Source of the DNA: Haliscomenobacter hydrossis DSM 1100
GTDB lineage: Bacteria > Bacteroidota > Bacteroidia > Chitinophagales > Saprospiraceae
Assembly (NCBI RefSeq): GCF_000212735.1
Contig: NC_015510.1
Span: 2,692,315 to 2,756,314, forward strand
Direction of reading: 5' to 3'
Length of the DNA stretch: 64,000 nucleotides
The translations under genes and the position numbers were made by a program. A model generated the notes under the pieces. That model worked only from the letters and a program-made list of their open reading frames with translations, made no database searches and was not told where the DNA came from. This document shows, piece by piece, positions 39,501 through 44,689 of this stretch (its first letter is position 1; each line of letters begins with the position of its first letter).

Positions 39501-41455
39501 TAATAATCGGCAGTTCCTGAACGCGTGACTATGCTGTATTCACAACCATTTGGCGTTTCGGTAACATTGGCCCGCAACAATTCACCAGCCGTTGAATATT
39601 CATAATCACGGGTTACCCCATTAAAATCATTGTTGTTGATGGCGTATTGATGGCCTTTGCGGTCCAACAAACCAATCAACATACTGCCCGAATCATCAAA
39701 TTCGATGTCGGCAATGATGGGTTCTGCTACCTCGCGCTGGTCGCCCGTAAAATGGCGGGATGGATGCGCGGGATTGGTGCTATAGCCCCAGGGAATCCAG
39801 GGGCGTTCCCGTCCGTAGTTGAAGCTAAAATCGAGTAGCGGTGTGGGGGTAAACGTACCCGCTCCACTTGGGGAAAACTCAAATACATAGCCCCTCAATT
39901 GAGCACCGTTGCCATTGACAGTGATGTCACTTACCACGTCTCCATTGATGTCTTGCCCGCTGAGCACTAAACCCACGAACAATTTACCCCGGTAAAACTT
40001 CAAACCCCAGGGGCGGTGTTCTCCCGCTTGAGGGTCACCAATGCCCGGATCTGGAATAGCCCAACTGCGCACATCATTTACGGTAGTTGGTGCAGTTGGA
40101 TTTAAAGGGTCACCCAAATCAATCTCGTAAAGTCGGCGGTCGTACAGGTTCACGATGTATAAAAACCGGCCATCATCCGAAATGTCGATGTCACCAATGG
40201 ACACCTTACCCACCTGGTCACCTGCCGCAAGGTCAGTACTGGGATCAAATGGAGTAAGGTTCAAATTCCTTTCTGCATTGGTGCCGATTACCGAACTAAC
40301 CGGACTGGTATTGTTGCCGGGATTGGCTGGATAACTACCCGATCCACGGGTGGGAATACCAATCGCATCTAAATCCAGAAAATTAACAGTTGGGGAATTT
40401 GGTGCATAAGGATCCACCATATAGATTCCTCCTGAGCCCAAGGGACCAAAGGCAGTGTGGCGGCGCATTACTGCCGAAGTAAAAATCTTTTGAGCCTGTC
40501 GGGAAAAAGCTACCCCATACAAGGCACCAACCTCTTCATAGGTCGAAAGAACAGTAGGATTAGGAGCTCCCGTACTGTTGGAGTGGGAAGTGGGAATACC
40601 ACTATCCAAAAACTTATACGTCACCAAACCTGCAGCGTTTCTGATGTCCGAATTGCCAGCGACGTTATCCCCAAAGAAATAACAAGGCAAAAACACATCG
40701 GGGTTGTTGGTTTCTACCCACTGGCCGGGGTAGTTGATGGCAAAATTGATGTTGCCTTGTTGGCCTGTGATAAACTGCACACTGGAGCCATACACGACAC
40801 CAGCTACACTGGTGTAATCTACTGGATTGGCCAGATTGCATTCATGTGATACGGGAATTTCAAATTCAACCCGCAGTTTTTCACCAGGATTAGCCGCGCG
40901 GCCACTGGTTACGGAGAGCGCAAAATTATAGCCTCCATTCGCTCCGGTTACCGTTGTTCCGATCAGTTGATCGGTTGCTGGCAAGGTAGCGTTGGCGTAC
41001 AATTTAACGACTATGCCTTCTACCCCAGGTTCTGCGCCCGTTTGAAGACCATCGCCGTTAAAGTCGCGAAAGGCCGTACCCGATTGGGCCTGAAGGCCTC
41101 CTGCAAAGAGACTGAATAAAACAACAATAGCCCCACCCCAAAAAGTCAATCGTGACTTTGCTGTGGTGAAGCGGTGCAACAATGCTGGGTTATCCTCAAA
41201 ATCGTGCTCATTTTTTTCACTAGAACCGTATTGTCGTCTTTGTTCCGTCAAGTGGCGCGAATGACTCCGAGGAGCCTCACCTAGCCACAATGGATGGAAC
41301 CACTGATCATTGGTAACCCCGCGCACAGCAGTGTTCATGGTCCGACTTTGCGGCACATGCCCAGGGTTCCATGGGGAAAAAGTGTGCAACAAAAAGTGGA
41401 ACATTTCCACCATTTGTCTTGCTGCCCACTCAACAAGTTTTGTAGATTTTTTCAT
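27581..41455 (-). CDS. Giant 2: SdrD-B / GEVED / dockerin-like surface protein with T9SS sorting domain
   Basis: 4,624 aa from ATG at 41455. The signal peptide is internal: hydrophobic LTFWGGAIVVLFSLFAGG at about 103-120 and a likely cut after LQAQ (124), preceded by a 100-residue charged extension. Modules in order: SdrD-B-like domain (about 125-220), a beta-propeller-like region (about 200-650), then five alternating SdrD-B units ([IV]GNL[VA]WxD) and six GEVED-type units (GEVEDY or GEIEDY; DYGDLP before each) to about residue 2600, long Ig/HYR-like modules rich in Cys to about 4200, a carboxypeptidase-regulatory-like domain, a dockerin-like pair (DVNNSKTISTLDMIQIRKLI, about 4282-4338), a cohesin-like region and a type A T9SS sorting domain (NTPNPFADETSI to MVLLNK). 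Its last third is paralogous to giant 3. Probable cell-surface adhesin or matrix protein. Confidence 0.85.
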   Translation of the reverse strand: MKKSTKLVEWAARQMVEMFHFLLHTFSPWNPGHVPQSRTMNTAVRGVTNDQWFHPLWLGEAPRSHSRHLTEQRRQYGSSEKNEHDFEDNPALLHRFTTAKSRLTFWGGAIVVLFSLFAGGLQAQSGTAFRDFNGDGLQTGAEPGVEGIVVKLYANATLPATDQLIGTTVTGANGGYNFALSVTSGRAANPGEKLRVEFEIPVSHECNLANPVDYTSVAGVVYGSSVQFITGQQGNINFAINYPGQWVETNNPDVFLPCYFFGDNVAGNSDIRNAAGLVTYKFLDSGIPTSHSNSTGAPNPTVLSTYEEVGALYGVAFSRQAQKIFTSAVMRRHTAFGPLGSGGIYMVDPYAPNSPTVNFLDLDAIGIPTRGSGSYPANPGNNTSPVSSVIGTNAERNLNLTPFDPSTDLAAGDQVGKVSIGDIDISDDGRFLYIVNLYDRRLYEIDLGDPLNPTAPTTVNDVRSWAIPDPGIGDPQAGEHRPWGLKFYRGKLFVGLVLSGQDINGDVVSDITVNGNGAQLRGYVFEFSPSGAGTFTPTPLLDFSFNYGRERPWIPWGYSTNPAHPSRHFTGDQREVAEPIIADIEFDDSGSMLIGLLDRKGHQYAINNNDFNGVTRDYEYSTAGELLRANVTETPNGCEYSIVTRSGTADYYNDNLIHSESVQGPLAVLPGGGDAIAVWLDPIRIRSGGTIRLNNTTGAQVPGSAYEVTDDRFTTDPGIDDDATPSKANGLGDVELSGAVAPLEIGNLVWADKDGDGVQDGDERGIQGVTVQLFFGNVMVAQTTTNANGNYYFNDGNVNLAGEDGLRPNATYTIRIPGTQYNNGGVNGTPLQRMLLTASNVGGAGLPNFSDNDASLNAGIAEITANTADYGQNDHTFDFGFIPVDYGDLPAPYHTTVADNGPSHRLGSVLKLGTSVDYDSNGNPNATATGDDTEADGPGDYDAGDDENGVTLPMFIRNQAEDLVIPVMNMTGNPAKLVGFFDWNSDGDFNDANEMYSVTVADAATSVTLNDVTPPPGAVLNRPIGIRFRISTDPTFNTVMSPDGPLPDGEVEDYVATVMAFDYGDLNDALANTSGNPATPGIPADHRTLTSDNGPRHKLTTNAAGDEVILKIGASVDDELEGQPSVDAGKTAGGDDNNSIPAGSANDENGLDVNNLPLFIVTQTTTLVVPVMNMTEQDAKLTVYIDFNKNGDFGAGEMFFVNVPDGATTVNVPIPVPLSAVLGQDLGLRMRLADADEPMSPNGPAQSGEVEDYMVQIAGFDYGDLPNTYVTVDPNAPKHIISEDLKLGTCVDADLTGNPDPMAGSMGAGDDGNVGPVVFGTCTNGDDEDGIRFLTPMVPGYEACIEVTAMNNTGSAAVLQMWVDWDGSGTFSPGEAVNFLTGGGAIPIGGMSTQRFCFQVPANATFAAGNAMVRFRLSANGGLSPNFQVAPIPFGEIEDYKLPLGKIGNLVWNDTNFNGRQDTGEPGIPGREVTVQWAGEDGSIASTGDNRSFLTTTDANGEYYVCGLIPGNYKIIVPTPEDMTPTRANVAGNTVNVIDSDGSITGMDLTMVMETLTIVDVTNLPTGENGLEDTPNVVGTFPDNQTDQTHDFGFAGLDYGDLPEKPQGEDFNTTMAENGPVHVLNDVLRLGKCADAERDGAPDDDAGVFDGKDGDQGNGDDGTDSAFNEAEECDDDEDGIRFITPLVPGFDACIEVTYTAPVGGAVLQAWIDFNGNGQLEAGEQVSFVGGGTLAAGTNQVVNLCFKVPFNAVFNDGTAFVRVRLSPTGGLTADGPAKFDETTIVPQGEVEDYMVKLAKVGNLVWEDRNWNGQQDDLEEDLGINNVVVALVYAGANGTVETSLSNASFPLTAVGDDRIYYDTTSNYTYTDASTKPGFYYFCGLIEGTYDVVVLGPKDLTPTRPNLVTNAQDEDKDSDGLETARNLTTQRTLSHSGPFTIADQEAICELAEGEEGIGDQDLSNLLDVNKVGTFPDDQTDQRFDFGFTPLDFGDLPQETDRPGVAYNTTIAENGPRHIVKPEFFLGMGVDAELDGNPDDEAGSKAYGNDQGDDATDTDPNSWKQGMGTDDGDGIRFMTPLIPGYEACIEIKYALPDNFNGPDGYLNAWIDYNGNGVLDAGEKLAWTKLNGTAAPIEANTGALELEKVYMTQGAGKVIVCFKVPADAKYFEGDMFARFRLSENPRLGPDGILAAELNYPNGRIPCGEVEDYYMPLSKVGNLVWEDRDYDGIQDINEPVIANVPIKLEYAGPDGIFGTNDLEYIYHDTTDVNGRYYFCGLIGNLDPSGVAKPTYRLIVSDPAGMTATFNNPDPSDDACVKNNSNGDDLLIDDRITRDTFAIMDPMAMCTTEAHPNGINDQTTINGFPDGQYDETRDFGYVGFDYGDLPVAGTSYLTLRDSVSALFANKFGPRHAIQPKLYLGEGVDGELNGQPDADAGSKNGGDDDAQGKFKKGLTTDDESGVRLLSPMIPGELAYIKVTYTAQDTAANAGNPSATGYVNKDAYLRAFIDFNGDGDLNDASDLLTFTAVGASQATLANIAANNNPLMPGGVNQMQVFAFRVPLDAVYRDGTAFMRYRLSWEANVGPDNNAYHTTTSPYVNTALAYPRGEVEDYSVPVAKVGNLAWFDHDVKGDQNENDYVDTLQLVLVWGGLEETTGKFDTVGYQSTMGSAGSVTDVLYNLSIAPHLTPTMPPAGNDTPGQIVRTNAQGRYSFQGLIPGTYYLIPLKYLQGDSASFVNAWPRHRVLTLKDNPGVNDQNDSDAMPGALIRINDGNVREPEVCVTPQPKNEAGNSDAADATAMNAMHPTGHPFPDSLYNQTIDFGWVDEPNIEANLDIVGVNYPTSQICGNFNVIMHLCFKNPQEVPLDSLQSFLNLKDAYGNALFTATKPKVSIIDSSYVTSPAGVKVKKSMSSAIAALKVNPAYDGNTDTRLLLPLQENSSFYLPGDSIVCVRVEFEIDPTKTDKYPWSSQGSVTARAIGFNKATGAKRPLTDYFVKSPRFGKTIVVSDLTDEIDDPMNMAGLNYPDGGDGIAFEGMVADRGFNGTYNAPFSAPNVTGRDKYLDQNDKTIQNDECWIKTKWNSGVRDVNIRLDENCEALVTADLLVPNHDDACGFDKYPEGSYYRVIIIDKKTERTIWSSAWRTPFDATPWLGRELIYEVKSVANHCNPLWGKLNFEDKSMPVVTCPVNTYKKLPGGTYTFVCTDVDSIMNVKRSWTDADYAYYTGLATATDNCGNPVLDKVSDVLTVFADCADQAANNYYYAQIARTFYFRDEFGNVGHCTQYIYFKRPTIVLPVCKVEVPANLAAGDIALKPIDLVSKKYELYESVPYFYNGAGQRVYLTGKDYCGFAVNYTDQSVFNTGDCGRKIIRRWSIIDWCYGTGNAYPDYLIANGDCYNGVTWNNHIYSWDQLIIVGDASAPVVKVKDIDHDKYIGTGYADAPKASPTKDNLAKGYDAGDVIEFSTGPMNCEASFLFTKDHFIVEEASKWSFNIVVLERKPIFDLDKLPTGAYEMKTPLGVKVIGDSEKGYSVTGLPMLKDSSRAYFIQVTVANVCYGSTTILVPIRIADRIAPVMVCDDKLVITRDNAGTAKVSAADVDEGSSDNCGALIWRKIRRPIGDCEASFMRLPRFVDANGNGKIDAYDPSSTKPQDYIDENRNKVADELEYFHISTAGALMSPLMDSIPFFCCDPASVMVELWGQDWMGNRSFCWNNITLEDKTPLGCIAPWEISVLCTDKNLAFIDDKVQSAKLFGDVVISSGGICVIADTTYSVVKRLKCGAGTIERIWTLTKQTAHGPVVTTCRQIIRVLPVREYDIYFPVDVDQRDCKTPVIDTAVIKEWGCDLLAVNVSDKRYDASDDECYKIFRTYTVIDWCAYDDRCGDPMAEGSVFVVQRSLWENYGKKPIYVLVRDRDRDQDEEFWLSKDPTTNNADDIYVRGDADFGGVTRAGTTAVSSSYMPKCNDAFLDNPYGLPVGEYYHSFMYTQIIKVYDEVAPVVTGIRDTFCTSATSCTASITKLVTIVDNCTDQVELEQRQLMIAPNQTVDAGSMILYSATRWSVKELGNGQFEITVTGLPEGIHDLIVVGRDECGNLSAATRIPFVVQDCKAPAPICINGLSTELMPDGNRGGMMAVWAKDFVASPIYDCNGQGPETKDGLKVITKYSINRVGEVANPNQTSMTFSCTDAGKRVLVELHAWDERGNHDFCITFIDIQDNRQVCTPGSGSNFGEISGLITTDDLEPVLGASIEISGGAQMNQNTSATGGFSFSNLIKGNDFTVAAQMDKEHLNGVSTFDLVLLQKHILGTQAITSPYRLIAADVNNSKTISTLDMIQIRKLILNLDNKFNNVPSWKFVDASYKFANATNPWSDSFPEVVNINDLTGKVKADFVAIKMGDVNGNASATGAVATEIRGGKDMILIAEEQQLNAGQTYAVAIRAKDLSKLQGFQFTLQVAEQAEIVGLEYGVMKAEHFGLFQNEGTITSSFHSTTSLADDAVLFTLKLKANATTLLSKVLDINSRMTHEEAYNQNDEVMGVVLSFGHAAIDDRAVLRQNTPNPFADETSIGFYLPQATRAKLTIRDVKGALIYQVEGNYTKGNNQVILKQEQLRASGVMYYTLQTNDFTDTKKMVLLNK

Positions 41456-41618
41456 GAGAAACAATTAGTTAAAAATTATAAGGTACTTAATGCTTATACA
41501 CATTTTGGACTGGTAGTAAGGCCACATCTGCTACATACCAGCCACCTACTCAAGAGCAAGACTCGAGGTCAGGCAAGCCAGGTAGCAACAGGATCGCAAA
41601 TGAAGCCATTGACAAGGT
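41456..41618 (-). other. Leader region between tiny peptide B1 and giant 2
   Basis: Non-coding as far as I can see. The 19 bases ending at the giant 2 start (41442-41460) reappear inverted at the gene's 3' end (27563-27581). It contains TGGCTGG...CCAGTCC half-sites but no convincing terminator, so B1 and giant 2 may share a transcript. Confidence 0.4.
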
Positions 41619-41696
41619 TTACACCACGGTGGTATCTACGGTAATTACTTTTGCAGCAATAGCATGCAGGGTGTGTTGAGTTGTTAGTGTTTGCAT
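41619..41696 (-). CDS. Tiny peptide B1 (25 aa, VITVDTTVV end)
   Basis: ATG at 41696, TAA at 41619. Same length as B2 (44690-44767); both start MQT and share T6 and the end VITVDTTV[VI], 12 of 25 identical. The leader just before the ATG is also shared (GTTAAG...CCACACTATGCAAACA). A T9 tract and -7-like box lie upstream at 41740-41779. It is the closest gene upstream of giant 2. No signal peptide. Function unknown. Confidence 0.6.
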   Translation of the reverse strand: MQTLTTQHTLHAIAAKVITVDTTVV

Positions 41697-42012
41697 AGTG
41701 TGGTCGTCTTAACGGAACAAATGATAAATATATCGATGTAAAAGTGCACGCTTACTTGCAAGAAGCCGCTAAAAAAAAACAGTTAAATGATACCTGCGAG
41801 GGGGGACAACTGAGTAAAAAATAATAATATAATCAACAGATATTCAATTTGTTAAGGGCATATTTTTTTTCAGCATTTGTTACATGTTGCGTTGAAATTA
41901 GTCTATGCTTTAATGTCAAGTTTTTAGCATAAAACAGTAATTATAATGTTATAAATAGGGCAAAAAATTTCTGCTCCATCATCGACAAAGCAGAAATTTC
42001 TAAACGCTATTT
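41697..42012 (-). other. AT-rich leader of tiny peptide B1
   Basis: Gap between the CxGSGxC gene copy 2 and B1. Apart from the promoter-like pattern at 41740-41779 I see only AT-rich sequence and no further ORF or strong hairpin. Confidence 0.4.
41740..41779 (-). promoter_or_regulatory. Promoter-like pattern for tiny peptide B1
   Basis: Minus strand: nine T (41779-41771), 23 bp, GCACTTTTACATC (41747-41735). The same T9-N23-GCAC[TC]TTT arrangement precedes B2. The pattern lies 39 bp before the B1 ATG. Confidence 0.5.
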
Positions 42013-42423
42013 TTAAAAAACGATATGCAACCAATTTCCCCTCCGCACGAGAGGATACTCCCCGGCGGGGATAAAATATTCTAGAATACCCAATTTCCGT
42101 GCAAAATAATTTGGCAAAGCAAAAGCTTCTTCCAGGATGAAAACATCTCTGTTGAATACCTCTGAGGCTAAAACATCTGGAAGATCTTCTTGATTGAGCC
42201 GAATTCCCAAGCGACCTTGGGAATTCACAAATAGGATAACCGCAATACGGCGTGAATGCGCCCGCAATCGCTTGGCTCCGGTTACTGTGTAAATTCTGCA
42301 CAGTCCAGATCCTTCGCAGCGCTTTCCCGGAGTACCAAAAACGATCTCGCTAAACAGTATTTTTACATTCTTCAACAGCTTGATCCTAGCCGTGAAGTTG
42401 CCCTTCATCAACGTCTTTGTCAT
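42013..42423 (-). CDS. CxGSGxC / IPxGEYP small protein, copy 2
   Basis: 136 aa, ATG at 42421-42423 (a second ATG five codons in is possible). Paralogue of 20809-21249, sharing EIVFGTPGKRCEGSGLC near the N-terminus, EEAFALPNYFA in the second half and IPAGEYPLV near the end. No signal peptide. The start lies only 11 bp after the stop of tiny peptide B3, so translational coupling is likely. TPR-like gene 3 is upstream and giant 2 downstream, the same order as around copy 1. Function unknown. Confidence 0.75.
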   Translation of the reverse strand: MTKTLMKGNFTARIKLLKNVKILFSEIVFGTPGKRCEGSGLCRIYTVTGAKRLRAHSRRIAVILFVNSQGRLGIRLNQEDLPDVLASEVFNRDVFILEEAFALPNYFARKLGILEYFIPAGEYPLVRRGNWLHIVF

Positions 42424-42434
42424 GGAATAGTGAA

Positions 42435-42527
42435 TTATACAACCGTAACGTCAACAGTAATAATGATCGAATACTGGAACAATGGTCCACATTGTTTACA
42501 GGCTCCATCACGGAGCCACGAATACAT
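42435..42527 (-). CDS. Tiny peptide B3 (30 aa, IITVDVTVV end)
   Basis: ATG at 42527, TAA at 42435; an in-frame ATG at 42563 would make 42 aa. The end IITVDVTVV matches B1 and B2 (VITVDTTV[VI]), while the first 20 residues differ and include CKQC. It lies between TPR-like gene 3 and the CxGSGxC gene, 11 bp before the latter, exactly the position of A1 in the other module. Promoter-like sequence at 42584-42624. Confidence 0.5.
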   Translation of the reverse strand: MYSWLRDGACKQCGPLFQYSIIITVDVTVV

Positions 42528-42583
42528 TCGTAGGCTCGATATGTTATTACTGCACCTCAGCATAAAGTGTTTTTTTGACAATA

Positions 42584-42624
42584 TAAAGTTACGGCAATCC
42601 CGGTGGGGAAGGCTAAAAAAAAAA
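42584..42624 (-). promoter_or_regulatory. Promoter-like pattern for tiny peptide B3
   Basis: Minus strand: ten T (42624-42615), 23 bp, TAACTTTA (42591-42584), a near match to TAnnTTTG. The T-tract to -7 spacing equals that of B1 and B2. It would favour the ATG at 42563 or 42527. Confidence 0.45.
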
Positions 42625-42742
42625 CAGCGTTTATTACCTTAAAAAGAGGGAAAAAGAGGGAGTAAAAAAGAGGGGAAAAACTGATTATCAACAACAAAAA
42701 CATTTTTTTTTGACACAAAACATTACGAAGTCAGGCTATTGA

Positions 42743-44245
42743 TTAGCCCAATTGGCGTTCTAACAATTGGTAAAGTTCTTCAAAAGGAATGATTTCAATT
42801 TCGTTGGTTTGGTTTGCTGCTTCCGTAGGAACAGCGCTCATTTTTTCCAGATAGGAGCGGGTTTTGGCCAAAAAAGTAGTTCGGTCAAAACCAGACAAAG
42901 GGATCTGCAACAAAATTTTGATGAAGTAATGACTGCGCAAAGTATGATCGTTACGCAAGTATTTGTAGGTGTACTGCTCCAGCGATTCTACTTTATCGAT
43001 AAAGCTGGATTTTTTGCCCTCCGAGAGCAACATCAACAATTGTGCCACCAAAATAGCAATATTCATACCTTTTTTGTCTTTGGAAAAAACGGGCGTCTCA
43101 TTTTGAAAACGGCTCAGTTTGAACTGTTTAAGACTATCATTGTATGAAGCTTGTATTTTTTCCAGGCGAATCAGGTAAGCCAGATAAGCAGCAAAAATTT
43201 TCCAGATCTCTTTTACATTATCTGGCAGGAGATTGAACCGTTTGTTTTTGATGACGCTGGTATAGATGTCATAAGCGGCCTGGTATTCGTCGGTATGCAT
43301 GGCCAGCAAAAAAATGGACTCCTGGTACTTAAACCAGTTGTAACTGCCTTCCGCTAACAACTTGCAGCAGTTTTCGGCAGCTTCACGGCCCTCCATAAAA
43401 TTCTTTAACTGAACGTGACAAAGCAATTCCTGGTAATACAGGATTTGCAGTGGCACATGCGCTTCGTAGTCTTTTTGTAAAAAGAACTGGATATACCGCT
43501 TGCACACTTTCAGTGCCTCAAGATAATTGTTGACGGAAGTATGGCAAGCCAACTCGATCAAGGCACCATAAAAATGCAATCGGTGCGAATTGTATTTCTC
43601 CAGAGCGGGTTGCAACTGATCGTGGAACAGCTTTGCTTTATCACGAATGTCTTCCTTGGTAGATTTATTGTTGACAAACCCAGAGCTTAAAATAATGTAA
43701 AATTCTTCGGCCCGATTTTCAAACTGATAAATCTCCTGGTATTCTCCGAAGAGTTTGTTGAATTCTTCGAAGCGGGCCATATCCCCCATCCGGGCACCGT
43801 AGTACAAGCGCAGTACACTACATATATCCATAGCCAATCCGCTAAAATCAAATTGCCGGGCTTGTCGCAACAACTTGGTAGCCAAGTCGGCAGCAGCATC
43901 ATTGGCATTTTGGCCCAACAATATTTTGGCAGCTGCCCATTCACGGTGACTGCGATAATAGGCTTTCTGGTAACTGTTGTACTTGTTGCTGTTGAACTTC
44001 AGCGTCAGGATGGTATCGACCAAACGCTCTTTTAAATCGGATTTCAATTTGCGGTAAGAAGAGTGTGAAGGTTCGCCCGGATAAAGGGCCTTGGCGGCAT
44101 TGTCGTCGGAGGTCCAACTGTTCTGAGAGATTCCTTTGTAAAAAATGGAGAGTTTTGATGAGGTACTAGCACTTCCGTTAAACATTGAGGTAGCCCCACA
44201 ACCATTGTTCTCCATTACAAGAACCAGTTCTCGTAATTCTTTCAT
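42743..44245 (-). CDS. TPR-like helical protein of about 500 aa, paralogue 3
   Basis: 500 aa from ATG at 44245 (MKELRELVLVMENNG). The frame opens three codons earlier at a GTG, but the ATG matches the MKDL start of both paralogues. More diverged than paralogues 1 and 2 yet colinear: YRKLKSDLKERLVDTILTLK, KAYYRSHREWAAAKILLGQNA, GLAMDICSVLRLYYGA, LLPDNVKEIWKIFAAY, KDKKGMNIAIL and the closing IEIIPFEELYQLL. No signal peptide, TM or HTH. It is followed by B3, the CxGSGxC gene, B1 and giant 2, and preceded by B2. Promoter-like pattern at 44287-44323. Function unknown. Confidence 0.8.
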   Translation of the reverse strand: MKELRELVLVMENNGCGATSMFNGSASTSSKLSIFYKGISQNSWTSDDNAAKALYPGEPSHSSYRKLKSDLKERLVDTILTLKFNSNKYNSYQKAYYRSHREWAAAKILLGQNANDAAADLATKLLRQARQFDFSGLAMDICSVLRLYYGARMGDMARFEEFNKLFGEYQEIYQFENRAEEFYIILSSGFVNNKSTKEDIRDKAKLFHDQLQPALEKYNSHRLHFYGALIELACHTSVNNYLEALKVCKRYIQFFLQKDYEAHVPLQILYYQELLCHVQLKNFMEGREAAENCCKLLAEGSYNWFKYQESIFLLAMHTDEYQAAYDIYTSVIKNKRFNLLPDNVKEIWKIFAAYLAYLIRLEKIQASYNDSLKQFKLSRFQNETPVFSKDKKGMNIAILVAQLLMLLSEGKKSSFIDKVESLEQYTYKYLRNDHTLRSHYFIKILLQIPLSGFDRTTFLAKTRSYLEKMSAVPTEAANQTNEIEIIPFEELYQLLERQLG

Positions 44246-44286
44246 GAGATTCACATTGTTATTAGCAAAGACACAAGATTACGCAC

Positions 44287-44323
44287 CAAATGTACTGTTG
44301 AATAGTTACAATTCATTGGACAA
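44287..44323 (-). promoter_or_regulatory. Promoter-like pattern for TPR-like gene 3
   Basis: Minus strand: TTGTCC (44323-44318), 23 bp, TACATTTG (44294-44287), 42 bp before the ATG. The spacing and both boxes are identical to those upstream of tiny peptide A2, but the GGGGGTATGTA box is missing. Confidence 0.6.
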
Positions 44324-44556
44324 TCATGCAGCAATTTTTTCTCAAAAAAGCATAATTTTTTTTGTAAAAAATCATTTAAAAAACTGGTTATCAAATTTTT
44401 AATAAATCTTTTTTTTGCCTAAAATAAATTGAAAAATTAGTGCCGAATTGTAGGGCACCGATGATTAATCAACAGGTAGAGTAATTTGATAAATGGTAAA
44501 CTTTTTGAAAATTTGATGGGCAGGATCTGAAAGATGAGATGAGGATAAACAAGCGA

Positions 44557-44576
44557 GCCGGGGTCATTCCCCCGGC
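44557..44576 (-). terminator. GC-rich hairpin downstream of tiny peptide B2
   Basis: Perfect 7-bp stem GCCGGGG/CCCCGGC with a 6-nt loop, about 115 bp after the B2 stop, followed on the minus strand by TCGCTTGTTTATCC. Weak T tract. Confidence 0.4.
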
Positions 44577-44689
44577 ATAAGTTTCAACCGCTTGAAAAAA
44601 AGAAACACACCAAAATATAATAACAAGTTCTTTAATTGATAGACTCAAAAGCTCTTTTTGCGAAAGACCGGTTAGAGGCCTGACCACAG

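Larger units (their letters stand above)
44255..44689 (-). other. Leader and 5' region of TPR-like gene 3
   Basis: Very AT-rich. It contains the promoter-like pattern at 44287-44323, a GCTAATAAC motif 23-31 bp before the ATG, and a GCCGGGG/CCCCGGC hairpin (44557-44576) that could end the B2 transcript. The frame 44469-44693 opens at a TTG overlapping the B2 stop and shows no family features; not called. Confidence 0.5.
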
